Source: RBG-13-33-26 sp964430085
GTDB taxonomy: Archaea; Nanobdellota; Nanobdellia; Pacearchaeales; GW2011-AR1
Length of the DNA: 17,345 nucleotides
Direction: 5' to 3'
NCBI GenBank assembly: GCA_964430085.1
Contig: CAYSES010000012.1
Span: 1-17,345, forward strand
The notes below the pieces were generated by a model, which was not told the DNA's origin, searched no databases, and worked only from the letters and a program-made list of their open reading frames with translations. Made by a program: the position numbers and the translations under genes. Each line of letters opens with the position of its first letter. The stretch's first letter is position 1. This document shows positions 1 to 7,555 of the stretch, one piece after another.

Positions 1-320
1 TATAAACATCTTCTCCAATTATCAATGCCCCGCCTCTCCTTGGAGTATCCGGAGTCATATCTCTTAAAGTTTGAGAATCAAGAACTATTTTTACATCCCC
101 ATTAGAATGATAAATAACTGCATCGCCAGTATCGAAAAAGTTATCCATATAAGCACTTTTTATTTTAGCATCAGAATTTCTGACATCAAGCCTTCTTTGC
201 ATTAATTGAGCTGTGTTCATAGGAACTCTGCCGTCGGCGATTAATTTCGGCATCTGCTCTGGATTTCTGCCGTAAAATTCCCTATATGCTTCTCTTGATA
301 AATTTAATTTTAATGCCATA
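1..320 (-). CDS. Hypothetical protein, 3' end beyond window edge
   Basis: I read 106 codons without a stop from an ATG at 318-320 running leftwards off the window, so the C-terminus is missing. The N-terminus begins MALKLNLSREAYREFYG and continues as a soluble, charged, mixed alpha/beta-looking sequence with no signal peptide, membrane segment or cysteine motif. I do not recognise a family. The start is supported by a TATA-like TTTATAAA (read on either strand) at 343-350, whose centre lies about 26 nt before the ATG, as in a leaderless transcript. It has its own promoter and is separated from the upstream glycosyltransferase by 97 nt, so it is probably a separate transcription unit. No function is proposed. 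It is not an artefact of antisense reading, since there is no competing ORF and codon use is ordinary. Confidence 0.75.
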
Positions 321-342
321 GTTTCTTTTAGAAAATTATTAT

Positions 343-350
343 TTATAAAA
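343..350 (-). promoter_or_regulatory. TATA box of the left-edge hypothetical gene
   Basis: TTTATAAA, self-complementary, is centred about 26 nt upstream of the ATG at 320. This spacing matches the other promoters in the window and predicts a transcript that starts at or within a few bases of the start codon. It was seen by eye and has no expression support. Confidence 0.5.
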
Positions 351-374
351 ATTTATATGTTAATAACTTGTATA

Positions 375-380
375 AAAAAG
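375..380 (-). terminator. Possible oligo-T terminator after the glycosyltransferase
   Basis: On the minus strand a run of six T lies about 40 nt past the glycosyltransferase stop codon. Archaeal terminators are often simple T-rich tracts without a hairpin. It precedes the next gene's TATA box, which is where an operon end would be expected. In DNA this AT-rich the signal is weak. Confidence 0.25.
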
Positions 381-417
381 TAAATAAAGTAAGTTATATC
401 CAAGATATTTTAAGTTG

Positions 418-1155
418 TCAAAGTCTATCATAATCGAATTCATTTGCAATAAATTTGTACCCAAACAATATTTTTGTGTTCAGATAGACATAATACATAA
501 GCATTTTCCAAAATTTATTTTCCAATCTTCTTGGAGAAACAAGAATTTTACCGGGTTTTTTAAGCACTCCGAATCTGTATCCTTTTCTGGCAGCTTTTTT
601 TGCATATTCTGAATCTTCACCAAATCCAAGCCTTTCATCAAATCCCCCAATTGAATCATATAAATCAGCCCTTACAAACATACATTGCTGCATGAATGGT
701 CTTTTTGTGTTTTCAAACAAACTGATAAAAAGATTTGTAACAGCATAAAATGAATTGAATCTAAAATTCTTGGATTTGTAGTATTCTAAATTTTTTTTAT
801 TAAAGGGCATCTGGAATGTTCCTGCAACATCAAGTTTTCTTTGATTGAATTCTTCTACTGCTCTTTCTAAGAAAGATTTTGAAGGCAAGATAACATCTGC
901 ATCCACAAACATTAAAAGATCAAAGTTCTTTTCAATTGCCCAATGTGCACCATTATTTCTCCCGACACTTGGCGAACCACCCTTTACAAGATCACAATTA
1001 TATTGCTCTGCAATTTCAAAAATATTATCTATTGAATCAGGATGATCAGCGATTATTATTTGAAAATCTTGGAAAGTTTGTTTTTTTAAAGATTTGATAA
1101 GAAGCGGGATAATCTCTTTTTCGTTTTTTGTAGGGATGATTATTGCCAGTGGCAT
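418..1155 (-). CDS. Glycosyltransferase family 2 (GT-A fold)
   Basis: This 245-residue protein is a probable nucleotide-sugar-dependent glycosyltransferase acting at the cytoplasmic face, perhaps in surface glycan or lipid glycosylation; acceptor and sugar cannot be read from the sequence. It opens with the GT2 nucleotide-binding strand (LAIIIPTKNEKEIIP, residues 3-17), has a metal-binding DAD motif at 85-87 (MFVDADVILP), and the acceptor-side GFDERLGFGEDSEY segment at about 171-184, where the ED pair resembles the catalytic base region of GT2 enzymes. There is no clear signal peptide. A hydrophobic stretch near 217-233 is too broken by charged and polar residues to call a membrane segment. 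It is the last gene of a minus-strand operon, 14 nt after the rad50 stop. That position beside repair genes is probably just operon packing, not a functional link. Confidence 0.85.
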   Translation of the reverse strand: MPLAIIIPTKNEKEIIPLLIKSLKKQTFQDFQIIIADHPDSIDNIFEIAEQYNCDLVKGGSPSVGRNNGAHWAIEKNFDLLMFVDADVILPSKSFLERAVEEFNQRKLDVAGTFQMPFNKKNLEYYKSKNFRFNSFYAVTNLFISLFENTKRPFMQQCMFVRADLYDSIGGFDERLGFGEDSEYAKKAARKGYRFGVLKKPGKILVSPRRLENKFWKMLMYYVYLNTKILFGYKFIANEFDYDRL

Positions 1156-1169
1156 AATAAATTCAAGTT

Positions 1170-3233
1170 TTAGGTATTGATATAAGTTTCCTCTATCTTT
1201 GTAATTCCGTTATCCTTCTTGAATTTTATAACATTTTCAACAAACCCTTCAATTTTTTGTTCATGGCTAACTATAATCAACTGTTTAACATTTAATTGCT
1301 GCAATATATCCCTCATTTTATCCAGTTGCTGTTCGCTAAATCCATCTGTTGGTTCGTCAAGAATAATAAGATCCTTTGTTTTTATCTTGCTCATTAATGA
1401 GTTAATGACCTGATTCAATGAAAGTCTGTATGCCAATGCTATTGCAGTTCTTTCCCCCCCTGATAAGTAAGCGTAATCTATTTCATAATCCTGCTGTTCT
1501 ACTATTGGAGTAAAATCATCACTTAACCGAACATTAAAATTATCTGAAACAAGTGTATAAAACCATTCTGCAAAAAGTTTAGAAAATTCTGTTTTAAGTT
1601 TGATCATAACATTTTTTTCTATGAAGGATATAAGTGAGACAAATTGTTTTGAAAGCCAGTTTTCAAGTTTTACTATGTAATTTAATTGGGATTTAATTTT
1701 TTCTGTTTTTTCTATTTCTGTCTTTAATTCTTCTATTTGCTTAGAGAAAACTTCAATTTCTTTTTTCAGTTCTGCAACCTTTATTTCTGCAATTCTCTCT
1801 TCTTTTAATGCATTATTTAATTCCCCCTGTTTTTCTTCCAGCAGATTAGCAAATCTTGTAAGGTTTAAAACAGAACTAACCAATGTATCAGTATGTTGTT
1901 TTAATAATTGTATATCTTTTTCAAGAGCGACATTTGATTTTTCTATTTCCTTAATTTGATTCTGTTTCTCCTGGATATCCTGCAGTTTAATCCTTAATAT
2001 TTTCATGTCAGTAAGTTCTTTTTCGGACAAAGAAATTTCTTCTTCGACATTATTCATTTTTTTAATAATATTTTTCTTTTCCTCTTCCAAGTTTGCGATT
2101 TCTTTTTTGGATTCTGCATCATCATTGTGAAGCTTATTTAATACATTAGCACGATAAACAGAATCAACATTTTGAAGGCATGTCGGACAAATTTCCAAAT
2201 TTGATATTTGTCTTTCAAGTTTTTTGTCTTCTTCAGATTTTAAAAGCAGGGAATTTATTTTTGAATTAATCTCAAGATTGATCTGTGTTAGTTTTTCTTT
2301 TTCTCTTTTGTTTAAAGAAATATTCTGTTCTAATTGGATTATTCTGGATTCATCAAATTTAAGCTGCTGGATTTCAGAAATTTGTTTTTTGAGTAATTCC
2401 ATTGTCTTTGTGTTTGAAAAAATAGTTTCATTTTTATTAAGCACCATAATCTTTGTTTTTTCAATTTCCTGCTGGAGTTTATTTTTTTCCTCAATTTTCT
2501 CAGAGATAGCATCTTTTTCTTCCTGAATTTTTTTTCTTTGTTCTGTTTTTAGGAATAATTCTTTTTCGATTGATGATAAATTAAGCTGCTTTTCTTCTAA
2601 TTCATTTTCCTTGGATATGATATTAAATTTGGCCTGTTCAAGATTTGCTGTCATCCCTTCCTTGAGTCTTTTTTCTTCCCTTAATTTTGCAGCGATTATT
2701 GAAATATTCTCAAGTATTGTTTTGTATTTATCAATACCAAAAACATGCCTCAAAGTATTTATCCTTGTTGCAGAATCTTCAAGGATTATTTGTTTCATTT
2801 CTTCCTGAGGTGTGTAAACAGTGAATTTGTACAGGATATTTTGTTTTTTAGCAAATTCAGAGGGATATTTTAATAGTTCTAGGATTTTTCCTTTTAATTC
2901 TGTAACAGAAAGTTCTTTTTTTTCATTATTAATTACAATTGAACAATAATTCTGAGAAATTGTTTTTCCTTTTTTCAAAGTTCTTTCGATGATTATCTCC
3001 TGATTATCTATCTCAAACACTATTCTTACTTTTCCTTCTTTTTTCCCGTTTTTTAAAAGAGCAGAACCTCTTTGTCCGGGCTGCAATCCGAACAAGGCGA
3101 ATTCTATGGCCAAAAGAACTGATGTTTTTCCTGAACCGATATCACCTGAAAGAAGTGTTGATCCTGCTGTAAAATTTATTTCCTGATTTTCATAACTTCT
3201 TATATTTTCTAAGATTATTTTTTTTATTATCAT
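1170..3233 (-). CDS. rad50: Rad50 DNA double-strand break repair ATPase
   Basis: Rad50 pairs with Mre11 to sense, tether and process DNA ends, with ATP-driven opening and closing of the complex. The motifs are complete: Walker A GDIGSGKT at 30-37, a Q-loop region near TPQEE (141-145), a zinc hook CPTC at 349-352, the ABC signature LSGGE at 590-594, Walker B LIILDEPTD at 622-630 and the H-loop SHE near 656-658. Between the heads lie two long heptad-rich arms of roughly 175 residues each, with the hook almost exactly central in the 687-residue chain. Better-known archaeal Rad50 proteins are nearer 850-1000 residues, so the arms are short. The gene begins 1 nt after the mre11 stop, so the two are cotranscribed. 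HerA and NurA, which often accompany this pair in archaea, are not in the window. Confidence 0.95.
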   Translation of the reverse strand: MIIKKIILENIRSYENQEINFTAGSTLLSGDIGSGKTSVLLAIEFALFGLQPGQRGSALLKNGKKEGKVRIVFEIDNQEIIIERTLKKGKTISQNYCSIVINNEKKELSVTELKGKILELLKYPSEFAKKQNILYKFTVYTPQEEMKQIILEDSATRINTLRHVFGIDKYKTILENISIIAAKLREEKRLKEGMTANLEQAKFNIISKENELEEKQLNLSSIEKELFLKTEQRKKIQEEKDAISEKIEEKNKLQQEIEKTKIMVLNKNETIFSNTKTMELLKKQISEIQQLKFDESRIIQLEQNISLNKREKEKLTQINLEINSKINSLLLKSEEDKKLERQISNLEICPTCLQNVDSVYRANVLNKLHNDDAESKKEIANLEEEKKNIIKKMNNVEEEISLSEKELTDMKILRIKLQDIQEKQNQIKEIEKSNVALEKDIQLLKQHTDTLVSSVLNLTRFANLLEEKQGELNNALKEERIAEIKVAELKKEIEVFSKQIEELKTEIEKTEKIKSQLNYIVKLENWLSKQFVSLISFIEKNVMIKLKTEFSKLFAEWFYTLVSDNFNVRLSDDFTPIVEQQDYEIDYAYLSGGERTAIALAYRLSLNQVINSLMSKIKTKDLIILDEPTDGFSEQQLDKMRDILQQLNVKQLIIVSHEQKIEGFVENVIKFKKDNGITKIEETYINT

Positions 3234-3234
3234 T

Positions 3235-4395
3235 TTAAAATTTCAGAACCCTCCTAGCCTCATCAAGCAATCGATTGGTAAAACTTTCTATTTTCTCTCC
3301 TTCCTGTTTATCGATTGACAGGGAATTTATCAATTGGGGTATGAATTTGTTAAAATCAACAGGATTTTGTTCAGAATAGAGTTTTATACATTCTTCTTCA
3401 AGATTATCGATATTTTCTATCTCAATTGCCATTTCAACTTCTTTTGTTTTTAAGTCGTGAGTATTTCTCAATAAAAAGAATGCTTTTTTTCTTGAGGTAT
3501 ATTCCTCTACCTGAGAAAATTTTATATCGGAATTTTTTCCTGATTCTAATTCGCCGCTAATTCGTAACAGGACTATCTTATCTTCAATGTCCCTTTTTTC
3601 TAATTCTGAAATTATTTTTTCTGTAGCATTTACTGCATTTTTAATTTCAACATCAACTAGAACAACATCTTTTATTTTAAGTTCTATTTTCCTTAAATTG
3701 TCTTGCAGATCTGTATCAACTATATAGAAACGCCCATATTGCAAATCTTCTAATTCCTGGAAGTTATTAGGAAAGATGGGGCCAGGGTAAACAAAGTTCT
3801 GATATTGAAAATCCATATGCAAATGACCAAGGGCATAATAATCTGCTTTGGGGAGAAGGTCTGTTTCAATTGCATCAATAGGCAATGTTCCTTTTGCCTT
3901 GTCTATTGTTGTGTGAAGCATAAATATTTTGAACATTCCCGGAGCATCATTTAATTTAATCTTCCTTAAATCTGCAATTTCAAGCCCTGATTTTTTCCCA
4001 GGATAACCATAAATAGCAACACCCTTGTAGAGAACTGGATTCAGTATAATTTTTTCTTTGTTTTCTTCTATATCCATAACATTCTTACAAAAACCTGCTT
4101 TTTCCAGAACATCAAGGAAAGTCTTTCCTGAAATAGAGTAATCATGACTTCCTGCAATTATAAAACAAGGAAGTTTTGCTTCCTTAAGCCGTTTAAACTC
4201 TGCGAAAGTTTCTTTTAAAATTTCTATTGGGGGGTATGCTGAGTCAAACAAATCTCCTGAAATAAGAATAAAATCCACTTTTCTTTCAATGCACTCATCA
4301 ACTGCTTTTCTAAATGACTGGAAATTAAGATCCTGTAGGGGCTTTTGTTTCCATCCTCCTAAATGAACGTCTGAAATATGTGCAAATCTCACCAT
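3235..4395 (-). CDS. mre11: Mre11 nuclease (calcineurin-like phosphoesterase)
   Basis: This is the nuclease partner of Rad50 in double-strand break repair. Numbered from the chosen ATG (386 residues), the phosphoesterase motifs are D9 and H11 (AHISDVHLGG), D48 (SGDLFD), H84 (AGSHDYS), H161 (MLHTT) and H191/H193 (GHLHMD); a capping and Rad50-binding C-terminal region follows. Motif III reads GSHD where characterised Mre11 has GNHD, and the residue after GDLF is D51 rather than the His known from Pyrococcus. I chose the ATG at 4393-4395, not the in-frame TTG at 4426-4428, for three reasons: homology begins there, a GAGG lies 5 nt upstream (4401-4404), and a TATA box at 4433-4439 would place the transcript start between the two codons. 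First gene of the mre11-rad50-glycosyltransferase operon. Confidence 0.93.
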   Translation of the reverse strand: MVRFAHISDVHLGGWKQKPLQDLNFQSFRKAVDECIERKVDFILISGDLFDSAYPPIEILKETFAEFKRLKEAKLPCFIIAGSHDYSISGKTFLDVLEKAGFCKNVMDIEENKEKIILNPVLYKGVAIYGYPGKKSGLEIADLRKIKLNDAPGMFKIFMLHTTIDKAKGTLPIDAIETDLLPKADYYALGHLHMDFQYQNFVYPGPIFPNNFQELEDLQYGRFYIVDTDLQDNLRKIELKIKDVVLVDVEIKNAVNATEKIISELEKRDIEDKIVLLRISGELESGKNSDIKFSQVEEYTSRKKAFFLLRNTHDLKTKEVEMAIEIENIDNLEEECIKLYSEQNPVDFNKFIPQLINSLSIDKQEGEKIESFTNRLLDEARRVLKF

Positions 4396-4400
4396 TTTTT

Positions 4401-4404
4401 CCTC
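4401..4404 (-). promoter_or_regulatory. Shine-Dalgarno-like GAGG deciding the mre11 start
   Basis: GAGG, 5 nt upstream of the ATG at 4395, lies inside the short leader (about 15 nt) predicted from the TATA box at 4433-4439. It supports the ATG over the upstream TTG. Most other first genes here look leaderless, so a leader with a ribosome binding site is the exception. Confidence 0.5.
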
Positions 4405-4432
4405 ATTTTTTAGATAGTTATCCTTCAAAAAG

Positions 4433-4439
4433 TTTATAA
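4433..4439 (-). promoter_or_regulatory. TATA box of the mre11-rad50 operon
   Basis: Minus-strand TTATAAA is centred at 4436, about 41 nt before the mre11 ATG. It predicts initiation near 4411. It is the minus-strand half of a divergent promoter pair with the box at 4459-4466. Confidence 0.5.
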
Positions 4440-4458
4440 TGGTGAATAAATAAATGTA

Positions 4459-4466
4459 TATATAAA
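4459..4466 (+). promoter_or_regulatory. TATA box of the 2-oxoacid oxidoreductase operon
   Basis: TATATAAA is centred about 23.5 nt before the ATG at 4486. This implies a leaderless transcript and argues against the in-frame TTG at 4468, which abuts the box itself. Confidence 0.55.
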
Positions 4467-4485
4467 ATTGATTGTGATAAAAGCG

Positions 4486-5979
4486 ATGAAATTTTCAATA
4501 CTATTCGGTGGAAAAGCAGGCCAGGGGCCTAATATACTTTCTGAGATATTGGGGAAGGCTCTGATAAAGAGGGGGTATTATGTTTTCGTTTCAAGAGATT
4601 ATCAATCTTTAATAAGAGGCGGGCATAATTTTAATGTTCTTACCTTCTCTGATGAACCTGTTTATAGCAATGAATCAAAAATGGATGTTATTGTTGCATT
4701 GGATAAAAATACAATTGATGTTCATAAAAAAGAATTAAAAAAAACAGGAAATATAATTGCAGTAGAAAATAAAGGAAACATGTACTTTGCAGGGAGATTA
4801 TTCAAGATTCTTTGCATGGATTTTACTGTTCTTGAAAATGAACTTAAAGCATTAAAAGGACGTTTTGAAGAAAATATAAAAGAAGCCAAAGAAGGTTATG
4901 AAGACGAGAAAAAAACAGCATGCAAAGTTCTTAGCAGAAAAAGCAATCTTGAAGTAATGAATGGAAACAAAGGAATCTCTGAAGGCGCAATAAAAGCAGG
5001 ACTTGATATTTATTTTGCATATCCAATGACGCCTGCAACAAATGTTATGGGAGAACTCGCAGAAAAGCAAATCGAAAATAATCATATTGTTCTTGAACTT
5101 GAAAATGAAATCGGAGTCATTAACGCAGCTATCGGAAGTTCAATGACAGGAGCAAAGACAATGATAGGAACTTCTGGAGGAGGATTGGATTTGATGTCAG
5201 AAACATTGAGTCTTGCAGGAATAGCAGAAACCCCTCTTGTTATTTATAATGCAACAAGACCTGGGCCTTCAACAGGACTTGCAACTTATACTGGACAAGG
5301 AGATTTGGATATGGTCAGGCATACTGGGCACGGAGAATTTCCAAGAATGGTTTTAGCTCCAGGAGATTCAGTAGAATGCCAAGAATTAACAAGCCAAGCC
5401 TTTTATTTTAGTCAGAAATTTGGAGTTCCAGTTATTATTCTATCAGATAAACATCTTGCAGAAAGCCTTTATACCCTAGATAAAAAACCAATGATTACCC
5501 CTTCTAAAAAAATGGCATCTTTAAAAAAATACAACAGTTATGAATCAGATAAGTTTGGATATATGATAGAAGATCCTGTTTTAGTAGATAAAAATGTTGA
5601 AAAAAGATTAAAAAAAGAAATGGATATCGAAAAAGAAGCAGAAAAGTTTAATCAGATTAATGTTTATGGAAAAAAAGACTCAAAGAATGTTATTATAGCA
5701 TGGGGGAGTACAAAAGGAGCAATCCTTGATTCAATTAAAGGTTTAGATGTTAAGTTCTTGCAGATTTTGTATCTTGTTCCATTCCCAATGAATGTAAAAA
5801 AAGAACTTGAAGGAAGGAACATAATCTTAGTTGAGAATAATGCAACAGGTCAATTAGGGAAGTTAATTGCAGAAAAAACAGGGATTTTCATAAATGATGA
5901 TAATAAACTCCTAAAATATGACGGAAGACCTTTTTTATCTGATGAATTAAAAATGGGGATTGAAAAGAGATTAAAATGA
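4486..5979 (+). CDS. korA: 2-oxoacid:ferredoxin oxidoreductase, fused gamma-alpha subunit
   Basis: With the beta subunit downstream it oxidatively decarboxylates a 2-oxoacid to acyl-CoA and passes electrons to ferredoxin. The 497-residue chain has a gamma domain at about 1-140 (GGKAGQG at 8-14, SLIRGGHNF at 41-49), then the alpha domain with FAYPMTPAT at 177-185, the ENEIGVINAAIGSSM stretch at 206-220, GTSGGG at 228-233, RPGPSTGL at 258-265 and TGQGDL at 269-274, followed by a C-terminal domain starting near residue 395. The gamma domain looks shorter than the usual 180 or so residues. The ATG at 4486 was chosen because homology starts there and the TATA box would overlap an earlier TTG start. 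Substrate (pyruvate, 2-oxoglutarate or branched oxoacid) is not resolved, so the symbol is a family label. Its stop overlaps the next gene as ATGA. Confidence 0.9.
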   Translation: MKFSILFGGKAGQGPNILSEILGKALIKRGYYVFVSRDYQSLIRGGHNFNVLTFSDEPVYSNESKMDVIVALDKNTIDVHKKELKKTGNIIAVENKGNMYFAGRLFKILCMDFTVLENELKALKGRFEENIKEAKEGYEDEKKTACKVLSRKSNLEVMNGNKGISEGAIKAGLDIYFAYPMTPATNVMGELAEKQIENNHIVLELENEIGVINAAIGSSMTGAKTMIGTSGGGLDLMSETLSLAGIAETPLVIYNATRPGPSTGLATYTGQGDLDMVRHTGHGEFPRMVLAPGDSVECQELTSQAFYFSQKFGVPVIILSDKHLAESLYTLDKKPMITPSKKMASLKKYNSYESDKFGYMIEDPVLVDKNVEKRLKKEMDIEKEAEKFNQINVYGKKDSKNVIIAWGSTKGAILDSIKGLDVKFLQILYLVPFPMNVKKELEGRNIILVENNATGQLGKLIAEKTGIFINDDNKLLKYDGRPFLSDELKMGIEKRLK

Positions 5980-6200
5980 ATGATACACTGTTTAATAAAT
6001 TTAGTTTAGATGATTTGAAAAGAGGATTAGGAAGAATAATAGAAGAGAGAAATAAAGCTAAACATATAGAAATGATTAATGAAATATGTTACCTAAATTT
6101 TAGAAAGTTATTAAAAGAGAAAAATGCGTGGGATGATAAATATGAAAAATTATATGAAAAAGCAAAAAGAGGATTTCTAAACAAAGATGACAGCAAATAA
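5976..6200 (+). CDS. Small unrecognised protein between the oxidoreductase subunits
   Basis: A 74-residue ORF starts on the ATGA shared with the korA stop (5976-5979) and ends 14 nt inside korB (korB ATG at 6187, stop TAA at 6198-6200). These overlaps on both sides suggest translational coupling and make it likely to be a real gene. The sequence is highly charged and predicted helical (FNKFSLDDLKRGLGRIIEE near the N-terminus; a second helical stretch rich in Lys/Glu/Tyr towards the end), has one cysteine, and lacks a CxxC pattern, so it is not a ferredoxin-like delta subunit. No membrane segment. I do not recognise a family. By position it could be an assembly or interaction partner of the oxidoreductase, but that is only inference. 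Confidence 0.7.
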   Translation: MNDTLFNKFSLDDLKRGLGRIIEERNKAKHIEMINEICYLNFRKLLKEKNAWDDKYEKLYEKAKRGFLNKDDSK

Positions 6201-7026
6201 TTTAAACACAACTGCAAAACCAACATGGTGTCCTGGATGTTGGAATTTTCAGATACTTGCAGGAATAAAAAATGGAATTTTAGATCAGATAAAAGAAGGA
6301 AAGAAAAAAGAAGATTTTGCAATTGTTTCTGGAATCGGATGTCATGCAAAAATATTTGATTATATAGACCTTAACGGAATTAATTCGATACATGGGAGAG
6401 TCTTACCTACATGTTTAGGATTAAAAGTTGGAAATCCAAATTTAAATGTGATCGGTTTTTCAGGAGATGGTGATGCTTATGCTGAAGGAATGGCACATAC
6501 AATTCATGCTGCAAGATTTAACGCTGATCTAAAATATTTTGTGCATAATAATCAGGTATTTGCTCTTACAGTAGGTCAACCGACTCCCACAACAGAGTTG
6601 GGATTTAAGGACAAGACCAATCCATTGGGAGTAAAGTTTTATCCATTAAATCCAATAAGATTAATGCTTGCTGCAGGAGCAACTTTTGTCGCAAGAGTTT
6701 ATGCTGTAAAAGAACAGATAGAATATGTTTTCAAAGAAGCAATGAAACATAAAGGATTTGCTTTTATAGAAGTATTACAACCTTGTATAATCTTCCATAA
6801 CGATAAGGGATATACTGAAAAGACATATTCATTAGATGACGTTAAACATGATAAAACTAATTTTGAACAGGCTTGGGAAAGGGCAGGGGAATTTGATTAT
6901 AGCGTTGTTAACAAAATTCCCTTAGGAATCTTTTATCAAACACAAAAACCAATTTTAGAAGAACAATATCCACAACTTGCTGAATTGAAAAAAAAGAAAA
7001 TGTCATGGAAAGACATTGAGAGATAA
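6187..7026 (+). CDS. korB: 2-oxoacid:ferredoxin oxidoreductase, beta subunit (TPP-binding)
   Basis: The 279-residue beta subunit carries the thiamine diphosphate and one [4Fe-4S] cluster. The TPP/Mg motif is GDGDAYAEG at 93-101, closed by the Asn pair at 121-122 (VHNNQVFALT). Four cysteines in the family's cluster-ligand pattern are present: C15 and C18 (WCPGCW), C52 (GIGCHAK) and C200 (LQPCIIF). Length is typical. It starts within the 3' end of the 74-aa gene and is the last gene of the operon. No separate ferredoxin-like delta subunit is seen, so electrons presumably go to a soluble ferredoxin encoded elsewhere. The 3' end overlaps the oppositely oriented methyltransferase gene by 24 bp. 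Catalytic assignment is firm; the oxoacid used is not. Confidence 0.93.
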   Translation: MTANNLNTTAKPTWCPGCWNFQILAGIKNGILDQIKEGKKKEDFAIVSGIGCHAKIFDYIDLNGINSIHGRVLPTCLGLKVGNPNLNVIGFSGDGDAYAEGMAHTIHAARFNADLKYFVHNNQVFALTVGQPTPTTELGFKDKTNPLGVKFYPLNPIRLMLAAGATFVARVYAVKEQIEYVFKEAMKHKGFAFIEVLQPCIIFHNDKGYTEKTYSLDDVKHDKTNFEQAWERAGEFDYSVVNKIPLGIFYQTQKPILEEQYPQLAELKKKKMSWKDIER

Positions 7027-7554
7027 TTCCCAAATACATAATCTTTCAAAAAATAATTTCTCACATCCAACTTCTTTTTCCTTATATCCTAATTCTTCAA
7101 AATTAATTTCAGGAGAGAGTGATGAAGTAATCAAAAATATTTTTCCGTTTTTTTCAAGATGATCTTTAGCCTGCTGCAAGAATTTTAAAATTATTTCATT
7201 TCCTTTTTTCCCTCCTGTTGTAGCTAGCTTAGAATCTTTCGGTTCACGCATATCTTCAGGGAGATACGGAGGATTGAAAATTATTATATCATATTTTCCT
7301 TCTATCTCTTTAAACAAATCTGAATGAATGCAATTAAATCCTAAAAGATTACAATGATTTACAGATTTTTTGTCTATATCAGAAGAAAAAATATTTTTTA
7401 ACCCAAGTTCTTTTGCAGTCTCTAAATGAATCCCTGATCCTGCTCCGATTTCAAGAAATTTTAAATCAGAATTCTTTTTAAGCAATTCCGGAAGTTTTTC
7501 TTTTAATATTCTTGACATGAGGAACGAATCCTCTGCTGGTTTGTAAATTGACAT
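7003..7554 (-). CDS. HemK2/Mtq2-like glutamine (or N6-adenine) methyltransferase
   Basis: This is a class I S-adenosylmethionine methyltransferase of 183 residues, most like the archaeal/eukaryotic HemK2 (Mtq2) group that methylates the glutamine of the release-factor GGQ motif. Motifs: KPAEDSF at 5-11, typical of that group; EIGAGSG at 35-41 for SAM binding; SDID at 58-61 contacting the ribose; NPPY at 94-97, the active-site motif for amide or amino nitrogen; and GGKKGNEI at 114-121. It lacks the N-terminal helical domain of bacterial PrmC, as expected for HemK2. Characterised Mtq2 enzymes need the zinc protein Trm112, which is not in this window. It starts 1 nt after the stop of the tail-anchored protein gene, so the two are cotranscribed, and it converges on korB. 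Confidence 0.85.
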   Translation of the reverse strand: MSIYKPAEDSFLMSRILKEKLPELLKKNSDLKFLEIGAGSGIHLETAKELGLKNIFSSDIDKKSVNHCNLLGFNCIHSDLFKEIEGKYDIIIFNPPYLPEDMREPKDSKLATTGGKKGNEIILKFLQQAKDHLEKNGKIFLITSSLSPEINFEELGYKEKEVGCEKLFFERLCIWELSLNVFP

Positions 7555-7555
7555 T

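Noticed and set aside
4393..4428. TTG start at 4426-4428 for mre11 adding 11 residues.
   Set aside because: The TATA box at 4433-4439 would make this codon lie upstream of the predicted transcript start; the conserved AHISDVHLGG begins right after the ATG at 4395, which has a GAGG upstream.
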